DNA of 64,000 nt, from positions 205 through 64,204 of the forward strand of contig NZ_PZJP01000002.1 in assembly GCF_003206645.1 (NCBI RefSeq). Direction: 5' to 3'. This DNA comes from Salinicola aestuarinus. GTDB taxonomy: Bacteria; Pseudomonadota; Gammaproteobacteria; Pseudomonadales; Halomonadaceae. Under the pieces are notes generated by a model. That model saw only the letters and a list, made by a program, of their open reading frames with translations. It was not told the origin of the DNA and did not search any database. This document shows positions 20,579 to 31,122 of this stretch, one piece after another (within the stretch, counting starts at the first letter, position 1; each line of letters starts with the position of its first letter). Made by a program: the position numbers and the translations under genes.

Positions 20579-20594
20579 TGCAACAAGTATGCCA
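20579..20594 (-). promoter_or_regulatory. sigma-54 (-24/-12) promoter upstream of rpoN
   Basis: Read on the minus strand, 20594-20579 is TGGCATACTTGTTGCA. It matches the sigma-54 consensus TGGCAC-N5-TTGCA at all invariant positions, with GG and GC exactly 12 bases apart. The predicted start is near 20568, leaving a leader of about 65 bases to rpoN. It suggests that sigma-54 activates or represses its own gene. An overlapping weak sigma-70 candidate (TTGCAT, 17 bases, GCTAAC) is possible. Confidence 0.7.
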
Positions 20595-20774
20595 TGGGGG
20601 TGCGCTGCCTGGCCGGGTTGTCGGCCGACGTGCGTGCTGGGGAGAGCGCGAGCCAAGATCCCCATTGCCGGGCGCCGATGGGGTACGGAACCGATGGGGC
20701 GGTCTCGCGAACCGACGCATCGCGAAAAGCGACGGTCCGCTTGCCGGGTCAGTGGCGACAGCCGAGCGCGGCGG

Positions 20775-21500
20775 TCAGAGACGAAATTCGTGTCCGAGGT
20801 AGACCTCGCGGACGCGCTGGTTGTCGAGAATCGCCTCGGGTCGACCTTCGGCGATGATCTGTCCGTCACCCACAATGTAGGCGTTGTCGCAGATGTCGAG
20901 CGTTTCGCGCACGTTGTGGTCGGTGATCAGCACGCCGATCTCTCGGTCGCGAAGCTGGCGAATGATGCTCTTGATATCGCCGACTGAGATGGGGTCGACC
21001 CCGGCGAAGGGCTCGTCGAGCAGAATGAACGCCGGCTCGGTCGCCAGGGCGCGGGCGATCTCGACGCGCCGTCGCTCGCCGCCGGAGAGTGACATGCCGA
21101 GGTTGTTGCGAATGTGCTCGATATGAAAGTCGCCGAGTAGCTCTTCGAGTCGTTGACGTCGCCCGGGGCGGTCCAGATCTCGACGGGTCTCGAGAATCGC
21201 CATGATGTTGTCGGCAACGCTGAGCTTGCGGAAGATCGAGGCCTCCTGGGGGAGATAGCCGATACCGGCGCGAGCGCGGTCGTGCATCGGCGCACGGCTG
21301 AGATCGCGATCATCGATATGCACGCTGCCGGCGTCAGCCTTGACCAGGCCCACGATCATGTAGAAGGAGGTCGTCTTGCCGGCCCCGTTGGGGCCTAGCA
21401 GTCCGACGATGCTGCCCTGGCGCAGCGTCAGGCTGAAATCGTGGACGACGCGGCGTCCCTTGTAGCTCTTGGCCAGGTTGGCGGCCGTTAACGTTCTCAT
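20775..21500 (-). CDS. lptB: LPS export ABC transporter ATPase LptB
   Basis: LptB is the cytoplasmic ATPase that powers LPS extraction by LptFG. The 241-residue product has Walker A GPNGAGKT (36-43), the signature LSGGE (138-142), Walker B FILLDEP (158-164) and the switch histidine in [10 protein letters not shown]. The C-terminal [24 protein letters not shown] segment is the LptB type. It follows lptA by 31 bases. lptF and lptG are not in the window. Confidence 0.97.
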   Translation of the reverse strand: MRTLTAANLAKSYKGRRVVHDFSLTLRQGSIVGLLGPNGAGKTTSFYMIVGLVKADAGSVHIDDRDLSRAPMHDRARAGIGYLPQEASIFRKLSVADNIMAILETRRDLDRPGRRQRLEELLGDFHIEHIRNNLGMSLSGGERRRVEIARALATEPAFILLDEPFAGVDPISVGDIKSIIRQLRDREIGVLITDHNVRETLDICDNAYIVGDGQIIAEGRPEAILDNQRVREVYLGHEFRL

Positions 21501-21531
21501 GGGTACTGAACCTCGTTCACGCTTGGCGGCG

Positions 21532-22065
21532 CTACTGCTGTGTCTGCTGCGGCGTCAGCGTCATGCGGACGCGACCGCCGCTCTCGTCTTCGCCGCTACG
21601 GCTGGAGCGAGCACTGACGCGACGCGAATCGAGATAGTACTCGACATAAGCGCCATCGAAGGTATCGCCACCCTGATGCAGTTCGGCATTCCCGACCAGC
21701 TCGACCCGGCGCTCGGCAGCATGGTAGATGACGGTGTCGCCCCAGCCCTCGACCTGTTCCTGGTCGGGCGCTGGCGTCTGGGCGAGATGCGCGCGGCGGC
21801 TGCCGCCCTTGGCCGTGACCACGCTGACCTGACCATTGTTGCCGCGTTGGATATCGACTCGCGCGGCGTTGAGCTGCATGCTGCCCTGCTGCATATCGAC
21901 ACCGCCGGAGTAGACCGCGGTGCCCTCGCTGTCATCGATCTCCAGCTGGTCGGCGGCAATATGAATGGGCGCGCTGGCGTCGCCATCCAGGGCGAAGGCG
22001 GGCGTGCCGGGCACGCAAAGCGCCGTCAGCATCAGCAGTTGGCCGAGTTCTCGCCTCATGATCAT
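21532..22065 (-). CDS. lptA: periplasmic LPS bridge protein LptA
   Basis: LptA oligomerises with LptC and LptD to form the periplasmic bridge for LPS. The 177-residue product has a signal peptide (about residues 1-25, ending TPAFA) followed by the beta-jellyroll OstA repeats ([45 protein letters not shown]). Its start overlaps the lptC stop (ATGA) and has a GAGGAT ribosome-binding site. Confidence 0.94.
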   Translation of the reverse strand: MIMRRELGQLLMLTALCVPGTPAFALDGDASAPIHIAADQLEIDDSEGTAVYSGGVDMQQGSMQLNAARVDIQRGNNGQVSVVTAKGGSRRAHLAQTPAPDQEQVEGWGDTVIYHAAERRVELVGNAELHQGGDTFDGAYVEYYLDSRRVSARSSRSGEDESGGRVRMTLTPQQTQQ

Positions 22066-22652
22066 TGATCCTCAGGTTGCTGGGGCAGGTAGCCTTTGAC
22101 GTCGTTCGTCAGGCGCATGCGATTGTCATCGATCCAGGCGTCGAAGCGCTCACCGCTCATGCGTTGATCATGCTGGCTCAAGACCGACGGTGTGTCACTC
22201 CAGGCGTGCGCTTGCGGGTTGTCGTAGTGCAGCGTCTGGGTCTCGAGTTGCCAGCCTTCATCGGGCTGGACCAGTTGCGCATTGCCCTCCAGGGTGAGCT
22301 GCTCGCCGCCGCGCATCAGTCGTGCGCTATCGGCGGTGATCTGCCACTGACGCTCCTCGGCGTCGATGAGGTAGCCGTGGGGAGTCTCGGCGCGGATGAC
22401 GTCATCGATCGGGGTGTGAGCCATGCGTGGCGTTTCGAGGCGCTGGTAGGGGCGTCCATCGGCATCGAATCGAGTCAGGTTGGCATCTTCCAGATAGTAG
22501 TCGGGTTCGCCTGCCTCGTTGCCGGGTAGCGGTTCGCTCTCCGGTTCGCCGCGCTGATCCAGCCAGGCCAGGCCGCCACCGAGCAGCAGCAGGAGCGCGA
22601 CGAGGCCGAGTCGTCGCCACCATGGCGATGGGAGTCTGGCGGTCTGTTTCAC
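22062..22652 (-). CDS. lptC: LPS export protein LptC
   Basis: LptC is the bitopic inner-membrane protein that receives LPS from LptBFG and passes it to LptA. The 196-residue product has one N-terminal membrane segment (about 13-31) and a periplasmic LptC domain (PDYYLEDANLTRFDADGRPYQRLET; YDNPQAHAWSDTPSVLSQ). It starts 25 bases after kdsD. In E. coli and Pseudomonas kdsC separates these two genes; it is missing here. Confidence 0.93.
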   Translation of the reverse strand: MKQTARLPSPWWRRLGLVALLLLLGGGLAWLDQRGEPESEPLPGNEAGEPDYYLEDANLTRFDADGRPYQRLETPRMAHTPIDDVIRAETPHGYLIDAEERQWQITADSARLMRGGEQLTLEGNAQLVQPDEGWQLETQTLHYDNPQAHAWSDTPSVLSQHDQRMSGERFDAWIDDNRMRLTNDVKGYLPQQPEDQ

Positions 22653-22677
22653 GAAATCTCCTTGCGGTCCGACGCGT

Positions 22678-23652
22678 TCAAATCACGCCGCTTCTCAGCA
22701 GGTCATGCATGTGCAGGGCGCCGACGGGGTAGCCATCCTCGATGACGGCAAGCGCCGTGATGCGGTTGTCCTCCATGATGCGCACCGCCTCGGCGGCCAG
22801 CATGTCGGGGGACGCGGTCTTGCCGCCGCGGGTCATGACGTCATCGACGCAGAGCGTTGCAAAGTCGCCGCGCTGATCCAGCGTGCGGCGCAGATCCCCA
22901 TCGGTGTAGACACCGGCGAGCTGGCCGTGTTCATCCACCACGCAGGTGAAGCCCATTCCCTTGTGCGTCATCTCCAGCAGCGCTTCACGCAGCGGGCTGC
23001 CGGCCGGCACGCAGGGCAGCCGGTTATCGCTGTGCATCAGATCGCGCACGCGAAGCAGGAGTCGTTTGCCGAGCGTGCCGCCGGGATGGGACAGCGCGAA
23101 GTCCTCGGCGCTGAAGCCACGGGCTTCCAGCAGCGCAAGCGCGAGGGCGTCACCCATGGCAAGCGCCGCGGTGGTCGATGAGGTCGGGGCGAGGTCGTGG
23201 GGGCACGCCTCGCGAGAGACGCCGACATCGATGTGGACGTCGCTGTAGCGGGCAAGCGTCGAGTGCTTACGCCCGGTGAGGCTCACCAGCGGGGTGCCGA
23301 GGCGCTTGAACAGCGGCAGCAGCCCCGTGATCTCCTGAGTCTCGCCGGAGTTGGAGAGGGCGACGACCACGTCATCGCCGGTGATCATGCCGAGATCGCC
23401 GTGGCTCGCTTCACCGGGATGGACATAGAACGCCGGTGAGCCGGTACTGGCGAAGGTGGCGGCCATTTTGCGCGCGATGTGCCCGGACTTGCCCATGCCG
23501 GTCACGATCAAGCGTCCCCGGCAGCGCATCATCGTCTCGCAGGCACTATCGAAAGCATTGTCGAGCTTGTCGACGAGTTCACCGATGGCCTGCTGCTCGA
23601 GCGTCAGCGTGTGGCGGGCGCTGGCGCGAAAATCGAATTGGGATTGTGTCAT
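22678..23652 (-). CDS. kdsD: arabinose-5-phosphate isomerase KdsD
   Basis: KdsD interconverts ribulose-5-phosphate and arabinose-5-phosphate, the first step of Kdo synthesis for LPS. The 324-residue product has an SIS domain (about 30-180, with TGMGKSGHIARKMAATFASTG, HPGEASHGDLGM and SNSGET) and two CBS domains at the C-terminus. The ATG at 23652 starts MTQSQFDF; a GTG one codon earlier is also in frame. It is the first gene of the kdsD-lptC-lptA-lptB set and diverges from mlaF across 227 bases. Confidence 0.96.
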   Translation of the reverse strand: MTQSQFDFRASARHTLTLEQQAIGELVDKLDNAFDSACETMMRCRGRLIVTGMGKSGHIARKMAATFASTGSPAFYVHPGEASHGDLGMITGDDVVVALSNSGETQEITGLLPLFKRLGTPLVSLTGRKHSTLARYSDVHIDVGVSREACPHDLAPTSSTTAALAMGDALALALLEARGFSAEDFALSHPGGTLGKRLLLRVRDLMHSDNRLPCVPAGSPLREALLEMTHKGMGFTCVVDEHGQLAGVYTDGDLRRTLDQRGDFATLCVDDVMTRGGKTASPDMLAAEAVRIMEDNRITALAVIEDGYPVGALHMHDLLRSGVI

Positions 23653-23879
23653 CACGGTAGTCCGCGGTCTCGTCGGGTTGCCTGGCGCGCAACGCGCCGA
23701 CGTCGGACGAGATCAGTCGAAAGCAAGAGTGTGGCGGGGGAGTATACCTACGATCGCGTCGGGATTCGTCCTCGCCTGTCGATGCATTTGACGGATTCGC
23801 GACGCGCTGGCTGGTCGATTTCACCCAGGTTAGGATACAATGTTCGATAATATTAAAGATCCGGAATGGTGGACCATGC

Positions 23880-24695
23880 ATGAATGACCCGATCATGATC
23901 GAGGTCAAGGATCTGCATTTCACCCGCGGCAAGACCCAGATCTTTCGCGGCGTCGACCTTCAGATTCCTCTCGGTAAAATTACGGCCATCATGGGCCCGA
24001 GCGGCACCGGCAAGACGACGCTGCTCAAGCTCATCGGCGGCCAGTTGACGCCGGATCGTGGGCAGGTGCTCATCGACGGTCAGGATGTCCACAAACTCTC
24101 CCGGCGAGCCTTGTTCGGGCTGCGTCGACGCATGGGCATGCTGTTCCAGAGTGGCGCGCTGTTTTCCGATCTCGACGTTTTCGAAAACGTGGCGTTCCCG
24201 CTGCGCATCCATACCGATCTGCCCAACGCCATGATTCGCGACATCGTGCTGATGAAGCTTCAGGCGGTGGGGCTTCGGGGCGCGCGTCACCTGATGCCGT
24301 CCGAGCTCTCCGGTGGTATGGCGCGCCGCGTGGCCCTGGCGCGTGCGGTGGCGTTGGACCCTGAGCTGGTGCTGTATGACGAACCTTTCGTGGGGCAGGA
24401 CCCGATCTCGATGGGCGTACTGGTCCAGCTGATCAAGAAGGTCAACCAGGCGCTAGGGCTGACGGCGATCATGGTCTCGCACGATATCAAGGAGACGCTG
24501 TCGATCGCCGACTATGTCTACATTATCGCCGACGGTCAGGTGATGTCCCACGGCACGCCCAGCACGCTGGACGTCAACGACGATGCTCACGTGCGTCAGT
24601 TCGTGCACGGTGAGCCCGACGGCCCGGTACCGTTCCACTATCCGGCGCCGGATTTTTATGACGATATTCTGGCACCGGCGGGGCAGTTTTCATGA
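23880..24695 (+). CDS. mlaF: phospholipid ABC transporter ATPase MlaF
   Basis: MlaF is the ATPase of the Mla system, which maintains outer-membrane lipid asymmetry. The 271-residue product has Walker A GPSGTGKT (39-46), signature LSGGM (143-147) and Walker [14 protein letters not shown]. The signature reading LSGGMARR is typical of MlaF. The ATG at 23880 is the only sensible start; an earlier ATG at 23876 is closed at once. A TACAAT element at 23836-23841 may be part of the promoter. The end overlaps mlaE by four bases. Confidence 0.96.
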   Translation: MNDPIMIEVKDLHFTRGKTQIFRGVDLQIPLGKITAIMGPSGTGKTTLLKLIGGQLTPDRGQVLIDGQDVHKLSRRALFGLRRRMGMLFQSGALFSDLDVFENVAFPLRIHTDLPNAMIRDIVLMKLQAVGLRGARHLMPSELSGGMARRVALARAVALDPELVLYDEPFVGQDPISMGVLVQLIKKVNQALGLTAIMVSHDIKETLSIADYVYIIADGQVMSHGTPSTLDVNDDAHVRQFVHGEPDGPVPFHYPAPDFYDDILAPAGQFS

Positions 24696-25474
24696 TCGAT
24701 CGCATCGCCTCACTCGGGCGCGCCACGCTGGACGTGCTCGCCGCCATCGGTCGCGCCGGACTCTTTCTTTTCCACTCCATCGTCTGTCTACCGTCCCGGG
24801 AAGGGATCTACCTCTGGATTCGCCAGATGCATTTCGTCGGCGTGATGTCGATGGCCATCGTGGTGGTGTCGGGGCTGTTCATCGGGATGGTGTTGGCGCT
24901 TCAGGGCTTCACGATTCTGGTCGGTTTCGGTGCCGACGAGGCGCTGGGGCAGATGGTGGCGCTGTCGCTGGTCCGCGAGCTGGCGCCGGTCGTCGCGGCG
25001 TTGCTCTTCGCCGGGCGTGCCGGCTCGGCGCTCACCGCCGAGATCGGGTTGATGAAAGCGACCGAGCAGCTCACCAGCATGGAGATGATCGGCGTCGATC
25101 CGCTGCGGCGCATCGTGGCCCCGAGACTCTGGGCCGGTTTCGTCTCGCTGCCGATCCTGACCGTCATCTTTGGCGTGGTGGGTATCTGGGGCGGGTATCT
25201 GGTTGGCGTGAAATGGCTCGGTGTCTACGACGGCTCCTACTGGAGCAACATGCAGGACAGCGTCAGCTTCGTCGGTGACGTGCTCAACGGCATCATCAAA
25301 AGTCTGGTGTTCGGACTGGTTGTGACCTGGATCGCGGTGTTTCAGGGCTACGACTTGATACCGACCTCCGAAGGGATTTCACGCGCGACCACCCGCACGG
25401 TCGTGTACGCCTCGCTGGCGGTACTGGGACTCGATTTCATACTTACCGCCTTGATGTTTGGAGATTTGGGATGA
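24692..25474 (+). CDS. mlaE: phospholipid ABC transporter permease MlaE
   Basis: MlaE is the inner-membrane permease of the Mla complex. The 260-residue product has an amphipathic N-terminal interface helix and about five membrane helices, with the conserved [21 protein letters not shown] and [11 protein letters not shown] blocks of the MlaE family. Both ends overlap neighbours by four bases (mlaF, mlaD), which suggests coupled translation of the complex. Confidence 0.96.
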   Translation: MIDRIASLGRATLDVLAAIGRAGLFLFHSIVCLPSREGIYLWIRQMHFVGVMSMAIVVVSGLFIGMVLALQGFTILVGFGADEALGQMVALSLVRELAPVVAALLFAGRAGSALTAEIGLMKATEQLTSMEMIGVDPLRRIVAPRLWAGFVSLPILTVIFGVVGIWGGYLVGVKWLGVYDGSYWSNMQDSVSFVGDVLNGIIKSLVFGLVVTWIAVFQGYDLIPTSEGISRATTRTVVYASLAVLGLDFILTALMFGDLG

Positions 25475-25932
25475 AGCGCAATAGCGTACTCGAGCTGGGG
25501 GTCGGCATTTTCATGCTGGCGGGCATTCTGGGGCTGGTGTTTCTGGGGCTGCGCGTCAGCGGCCTCGGCGTAGGGATGCCCAGCGACACATTCACGCTGA
25601 ACGCCAATTTCTCCAACATCGGCGGCTTGCGGCCGGATGCCAAGGTCACCATGTCCGGTGTGCGTATCGGCAAGGTCACCGACATCGAGCTCGATCAGAA
25701 GTGGTTCGATGCCAAAGTGGTGATGGAGCTCGACTCGCAGTACGACGGCAAGCTCTCGGAAGATACCACCGCTGCGATTCTGACCTCGGGCCTGCTCGGT
25801 GAGCAGTACATCGGTCTGACAGTCGGCGGTGCACCGGATACGCTTCACGATGGAGACGTCATACGCGATACCCAGCAAGCGCTGGTGCTGGAGGAGTTGA
25901 TCCAGCAGTTCGTATCCAATATGGCCAATTGA
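25471..25932 (+). CDS. mlaD: phospholipid transport MCE protein MlaD
   Basis: MlaD is the hexameric MCE-domain ring anchored in the inner membrane. It transfers lipid between MlaC and MlaE. The 153-residue product has one N-terminal membrane helix (about 8-28), an MCE domain ([29 protein letters not shown]) and a short hydrophobic C-terminal helix ([17 protein letters not shown]) expected to line the pore. Confidence 0.96.
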   Translation: MKRNSVLELGVGIFMLAGILGLVFLGLRVSGLGVGMPSDTFTLNANFSNIGGLRPDAKVTMSGVRIGKVTDIELDQKWFDAKVVMELDSQYDGKLSEDTTAAILTSGLLGEQYIGLTVGGAPDTLHDGDVIRDTQQALVLEELIQQFVSNMAN

Positions 25933-25951
25933 CACGACAAGGAGTCGATCT

Positions 25952-26623
25952 ATGAACCTCTCATCTGCTCAGTCCCGCCGTGGCGGTGTCGCGCTTGCCG
26001 CCATGCTGCTGTCGGCGCTGCTGGCGGTCTTCGCCACCACGGCGCAGGCGCAGCAGCCGTCACCGGAAACGGTCATTCGCCAGAGCGTCGACTCGCTGAT
26101 GGGCGAGCTCGACGGCAAGAAGGATTATTACGCCAACCATGAGGACGAGCTGGCGGCGCTCGTCGACGACAACATGGCCGACGTTGCCGATTTCCGCTAT
26201 ATCGGCGCCAGCGTCATGGGGCGCTATTTCCGCGCCGCCACGCCGGAGCAGCGGTCGCGTTTCGTCAACGTCTTTCGCAAGACGCTGATCGACACGTACG
26301 CCAAGGGTCTGGTGACGTTCGATTACCAGACGCTGAACGTCAAAGCGAATGACGATGCCGGTCGCTACGAGGATCAGGAGTCCGTCGCGATGGACGTGGT
26401 CTCGACCAGTGGCGAGACCTACCCGGTCAGCTTCACGCTGCGGGAGAGCAATGGCGAGTGGAAGGTGATCAACGTAATCGTCAACGGCATTAATCTCGGG
26501 CTGACATTCCGCAACCAGTTCGATCAGGCCATGCGCGACAACAACCGCGACATCGACGCCGTCATCAACGGTTGGGCGCCGGAAGTCGGCACCGACGAGC
26601 TTGAGCAGGGCGGCGACTCTTGA
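25952..26623 (+). CDS. mlaC: periplasmic phospholipid carrier MlaC
   Basis: MlaC shuttles phospholipid across the periplasm between MlaA-OmpC and MlaFEDB. The 223-residue product has a signal peptide ending around residue 33 (ATTAQA) and the MlaC/Ttg2D fold, including LVDDNMADVADFRYIGASVMG and VINVIVNGINLGLTFRNQF. It is preceded by an AAGGAG ribosome-binding site, 19 bases after mlaD. Its stop overlaps the mlaB start. Confidence 0.95.
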   Translation: MNLSSAQSRRGGVALAAMLLSALLAVFATTAQAQQPSPETVIRQSVDSLMGELDGKKDYYANHEDELAALVDDNMADVADFRYIGASVMGRYFRAATPEQRSRFVNVFRKTLIDTYAKGLVTFDYQTLNVKANDDAGRYEDQESVAMDVVSTSGETYPVSFTLRESNGEWKVINVIVNGINLGLTFRNQFDQAMRDNNRDIDAVINGWAPEVGTDELEQGGDS

Positions 26624-26961
26624 GTCGGCTTCTCGAACGAAAGGACGCGACGCTCGACGTGGTCGACGGCTGCGTCCTGACCATTCGCGGCGAAGCCGAC
26701 TTCGATAGCGCCGGAGCGCTGGCCAAGGCGGGGCGCCAATGGCTGGCCGAACAGGCCGCAGAGAGCTCGGTCCGCTTCGATCTCACCGGCGTTGAAGTGG
26801 CCAGCAGCGCCGTGCTGAGCGTCCTGCTGGTATGGGTTCGAAGCGTCCAGCACCACTCGCTGCGCCTGGAGCGTGTGGTGTTATCGACGCCGCTGCAGCG
26901 GCTGATGGATATTACCGAACTCACGGCGCTGATGCCGGCGCAGGAGACGACCTGCGCCTGA
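26620..26961 (+). CDS. mlaB: STAS-domain protein MlaB
   Basis: MlaB is a cytoplasmic STAS protein that binds and stabilises MlaF. The 113-residue product has the STAS core LTIRGEADFDSAGALA, VRFDLTGVEVASSAVLSVLL. The apparent start is TTG at 26620, overlapping the mlaC stop (TTGA), so it is probably translated by termination-reinitiation. The family is poorly conserved; the assignment rests on the STAS pattern and the fixed operon position. Confidence 0.9.
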   Translation: MSRLLERKDATLDVVDGCVLTIRGEADFDSAGALAKAGRQWLAEQAAESSVRFDLTGVEVASSAVLSVLLVWVRSVQHHSLRLERVVLSTPLQRLMDITELTALMPAQETTCA

Positions 26962-27183
26962 TTGGCCAGGGTCGCCAACCGGGTCGCGTCGACGCGGCGG
27001 CTGACGAAGGTCAGTCGCCGCGTCGTCGTTAAGGGCCGGGAACGGCGTGGCGTGCGTTCGCGACCCGTGATCGACATGTCACGTTTTTGCATGACCCGGC
27101 GTCGCCAACCCGGGGCGCTTTCCGCTACCATGTGCCGCTTTACCATCGCGTGTGATTCAGCCGTCATCAGGGAGGGAGTTGCC

Positions 27184-27438
27184 ATGCAACCCAGCGACGT
27201 CAAAAGCCGACTCGAAGAGCGAATCGACGGCTGCGAATTCCATATTCAGGGTGAAGGCTGCAACTTTCAGGTGACCGCCGTCGGCGATGTCTTCGACGGC
27301 ATGAGCAAGGTCAAGAGTCAGCAGCTGATTTACGGCGCGCTCTCCGACGAGATCGCCTCGGGGGCGCTGCACGCCATCACCATCAAGACCTTTACGCCGG
27401 CCCAGTGGCAGAGTGCCCCGGAAAACACCGGCCTCTGA
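27184..27438 (+). CDS. ibaG: BolA-family protein IbaG
   Basis: IbaG is a small BolA-type protein that binds monothiol glutaredoxin and [2Fe-2S] clusters. It is linked to acid stress and envelope integrity. The 84-residue product starts MQPSDVKSRLEERIDGCEFH and has the class-II helix-turn-helix-like DGMSKVKSQQLIYGAL...LHAITIKTFTPAQW. The ATG at 27184 has a GGGAGGGAG ribosome-binding site. The frame is open another 74 codons upstream, but that segment is not BolA-like. The 222 bases after mlaB probably hold its own promoter (a TACCAT at 27126-27131 is the best -10). Confidence 0.94.
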   Translation: MQPSDVKSRLEERIDGCEFHIQGEGCNFQVTAVGDVFDGMSKVKSQQLIYGALSDEIASGALHAITIKTFTPAQWQSAPENTGL

Positions 27439-27448
27439 CCGCCACCCC

Positions 27449-27466
27449 GCGACCCTGCGGGGTCGC
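27449..27466 (+). terminator. hairpin between ibaG and murA
   Basis: A 7-base-pair stem (GCGACCC, four-base loop, GGGTCGC) lies 10 bases after the ibaG stop. There is no T run, so it may be a weak or Rho-assisted terminator, or an mRNA-stabilising hairpin. Confidence 0.4.
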
Positions 27467-27485
27467 CTCTCGTTCGAGTGCATAG

Positions 27486-28757
<1,272 letters not shown>

Positions 28758-28764
28758 CGAGCCG

Positions 28765-28792
28765 CGTGGCGGGATCGCCAAGTCCCGCCGCG
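28765..28792 (+). other. strong stem-loop between murA and hisG
   Basis: Eight bases after the murA stop, GGCGGGA (28768-28774) and TCCCGCC (28783-28789) form a seven-base stem, extendable by one G-T and two further pairs. The loop is eight bases. No T run follows, so an intrinsic terminator is doubtful; an attenuator or RNA-stability element is possible. Confidence 0.4.
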
Positions 28793-28824
28793 AGGATCGA
28801 ACCGAACGAACGTAGATGGATGAC

Positions 28825-29472
28825 ATGAGCGATCAATTGATAGTCGCGCTCTCCAAGGGAAGAATTCTCGAGGAGACGCTCCCGCTGCTGGCGGACGCCG
28901 GCATTGTACCGGCCGAAGATTTCGGCAAGAGCCGCAAGCTGCTCTTCGACACCAATCTCGACAACGTCAAACTGGTGGTGATACGCGCCGTCGACGTGCC
29001 GACCTACGTCCAGCTGGGGGCGGCGGATCTCGGTGTCGCAGGCAAGGACGTTCTGCTCGAACACGGTGCCGACGGCCTCTATGAGCCGCTCGATCTCGGT
29101 ATTTCCCGCTGTCGCCTGATGACCGCCGGTATCGTCGGGGCCACCCCGACGCGAGCGCGTCGACGGGTGGCGACCAAGTTCGTCAACGTGGCCCGACGCT
29201 ACTATGCCGACCTCGGCATTCAGGCCGAGGTGATCAAGCTCTACGGGGCGATGGAGCTTGCCCCGCTGATGAATCTCGCCGACGAGATCGTCGATATCGT
29301 CGATACCGGCAATACCCTGCGGGCCAATGGGATGGAGCCGCGCGAGCTGATCGAGAACATCAGTACGCGGCTGGTGGTCAACAAGGCCTCGATGACGATG
29401 AAGCACGCCGAGCTCAAGCCGCTGATCGAGCGACTGCGAACAGCGGTCACCGAGCGAGAGCAGAACGCCTGA
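28825..29472 (+). CDS. hisG: ATP phosphoribosyltransferase HisG (short form)
   Basis: HisG condenses ATP and PRPP, the first step of histidine synthesis. At about 215 residues this is the short form, which lacks the C-terminal regulatory domain and needs HisZ as partner; hisZ is not in this window. Motifs: [15 protein letters not shown] at the N-terminus and the PRPP loop [17 protein letters not shown] start at ATG 28825 (MSDQLIVAL); an in-frame ATG at 28816 would add three residues. Both have weak ribosome-binding sites. Confidence 0.95.
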   Translation: MSDQLIVALSKGRILEETLPLLADAGIVPAEDFGKSRKLLFDTNLDNVKLVVIRAVDVPTYVQLGAADLGVAGKDVLLEHGADGLYEPLDLGISRCRLMTAGIVGATPTRARRRVATKFVNVARRYYADLGIQAEVIKLYGAMELAPLMNLADEIVDIVDTGNTLRANGMEPRELIENISTRLVVNKASMTMKHAELKPLIERLRTAVTEREQNA

Positions 29473-29581
29473 AGTCCGCCGGGTGCCGACGCCGGGTCAG
29501 GCACTCGGCGCCGGCTCGCTCGCGACCGATCCGATACCGCAACAGGGCGCGACCCTGCGCCCTCGCCAACGAGACAATTCC

Positions 29582-30892
29582 ATGAGCCAATCGCGACCCC
29601 TTGCTCGTCTGACCACCCAGGATGCCGACTTCGACTCTCGCCTCGATGCGCTGCTGGCGTGGGAGGGTGTCTCCGACCGTGAGGTCGTCAGCCGTGTCGA
29701 TGACATCATCGGTGGCATTCGCTCGCGGGGCGACGCCGCGCTGATCGAATACACCAACCGCTTCGATCGCCTCAATGCCACCGACGTCGAGGCGCTGACG
29801 CTCACCGCGGAGCGGCTGAAGCGCGCTTTCGATGCGCTCCCCGATGAGCAGCGCCAGGCGCTCGAGCATGCGGCCGAGCGAATTCGCCGCTATCACGAGC
29901 ACCAGAAGCCCGGTTCATGGCAATACGAGGAGGCGGACGGGACGCGCCTGGGGCAGAAAGTCACGCCGATCGATCGCGTCGGCCTGTACGTGCCAGGCGG
30001 CAAGGCGGCTTATCCCTCCTCGGTGCTGATGAACGCCATTCCGGCCGCGGTCGCTGGTGTCTCCGAGATCGTGATGGTGGTGCCAACGCCGGACGGTGTG
30101 CTCAACGATTTGGTGCTGGCGGCAGCGCATCTCGCCGGCGTCGAGCGGGTCTTTACGGTAGGCGGCGCTCAGGCCGTGGCGGCACTCGCTTACGGCACCG
30201 AGAGCGTACCGCGGGTCGACAAGATCGTCGGCCCCGGCAACATCTACGTGGCGACCGCCAAGCGTGCGGTATTTGGCCAGGTCGGCATCGACATGATCGC
30301 CGGCCCCTCGGAGATTCTGATTGTCTCCGACGGCGGCACCGACCCCGAGTGGCTGGCGATGGATCTCTTCTCGCAGGCCGAGCACGACGAAGACGCGCAG
30401 GCGATTCTGATCGGGTGGGACAAGGACCATCTCGACGCGGTGGAGGCGGCCATCGAACGTTTGCTGCCCACCATGGAGCGCGAGGCGATCATTCGCGAAT
30501 CACTCTCCCGACGAGGCGCGCTGATCCACTGTCAGAGTGTCGACGAGTCGGTCACCATCGTCGACCGTGTGGCCCCGGAGCATCTCGAGCTCTCCGTGGA
30601 AGCGCCGCAGGCGATGGCCGATCGCGTGCGTCACGCCGGCGCCATCTTCATGGGGCGCTATACGGCGGAGGCCCTCGGCGACTACTGCGCGGGCCCGAAC
30701 CACGTCCTGCCGACGTCGGGAACGGCGCGCTTCTCCTCGCCGCTCGGCGTGTATGACTTCCAGAAACGCTCGTCGCTGATCCAGTGCTCTCCCGACGGCG
30801 CGGATAGCCTGGGTCGCACGGCCTCCGTGCTGGCAAGAGGCGAATCGCTTACCGCCCATGCCCGTTCCGCCGAGAATCGCTTCAAGCGCTAG
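29582..30892 (+). CDS. hisD: histidinol dehydrogenase HisD
   Basis: HisD is the zinc enzyme that oxidises histidinol to histidine using two NAD+. The 436-residue product has the family signature [10 protein letters not shown], zinc-ligand segments [13 protein letters not shown] and [22 protein letters not shown], and the [18 protein letters not shown] motif. The ATG at 29582 gives [10 protein letters not shown]; an upstream in-frame start would add 33 unconserved residues. In Pseudomonas hisC follows; here hisD is followed only by a terminator-like hairpin and the convergent degS-type gene. Confidence 0.96.
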   Translation: MSQSRPLARLTTQDADFDSRLDALLAWEGVSDREVVSRVDDIIGGIRSRGDAALIEYTNRFDRLNATDVEALTLTAERLKRAFDALPDEQRQALEHAAERIRRYHEHQKPGSWQYEEADGTRLGQKVTPIDRVGLYVPGGKAAYPSSVLMNAIPAAVAGVSEIVMVVPTPDGVLNDLVLAAAHLAGVERVFTVGGAQAVAALAYGTESVPRVDKIVGPGNIYVATAKRAVFGQVGIDMIAGPSEILIVSDGGTDPEWLAMDLFSQAEHDEDAQAILIGWDKDHLDAVEAAIERLLPTMEREAIIRESLSRRGALIHCQSVDESVTIVDRVAPEHLELSVEAPQAMADRVRHAGAIFMGRYTAEALGDYCAGPNHVLPTSGTARFSSPLGVYDFQKRSSLIQCSPDGADSLGRTASVLARGESLTAHARSAENRFKR

Positions 30893-31076
30893 CGCATTGC
30901 CGGTCGCCCCTGGTGTCGGCCGGCAGTGTCCCGCCTCGACTAGGGTCAATCGGCGCGGTATCTGGGAAGCGCCGCATCAGACGCGATGCTCGGCCTCAGA
31001 GCGGCAGCGCTCTCACGCCTGACTGCGACGTGGATTTGGCCGAGGAGGGCGGCCCGTCCTGCCAGGCGGTTTTCTC

Positions 31077-31103
31077 AGATTGCCCGGAATCCGGCAATCT
31101 TTC
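31077..31103 (+). terminator. hairpin between hisD and the convergent protease gene
   Basis: AGATTGCC (31077-31084) and GGCAATCT (31093-31100) form a perfect 8-base-pair stem with an eight-base loop, followed by TTT and a pyrimidine-rich tract. It lies about 185 bases after the hisD stop. The remaining bases of the 30893-31122 gap show no gene that I can support. Confidence 0.5.
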
Positions 31104-31122
31104 GCTCTCCCCCGAGGGCGTC

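Noticed and set aside
26962..27183. N-terminal extension of ibaG back to the mlaB stop
   Set aside because: The extension is Arg-rich and unconserved; the ATG at 27184 has a strong ribosome-binding site and gives the BolA length.
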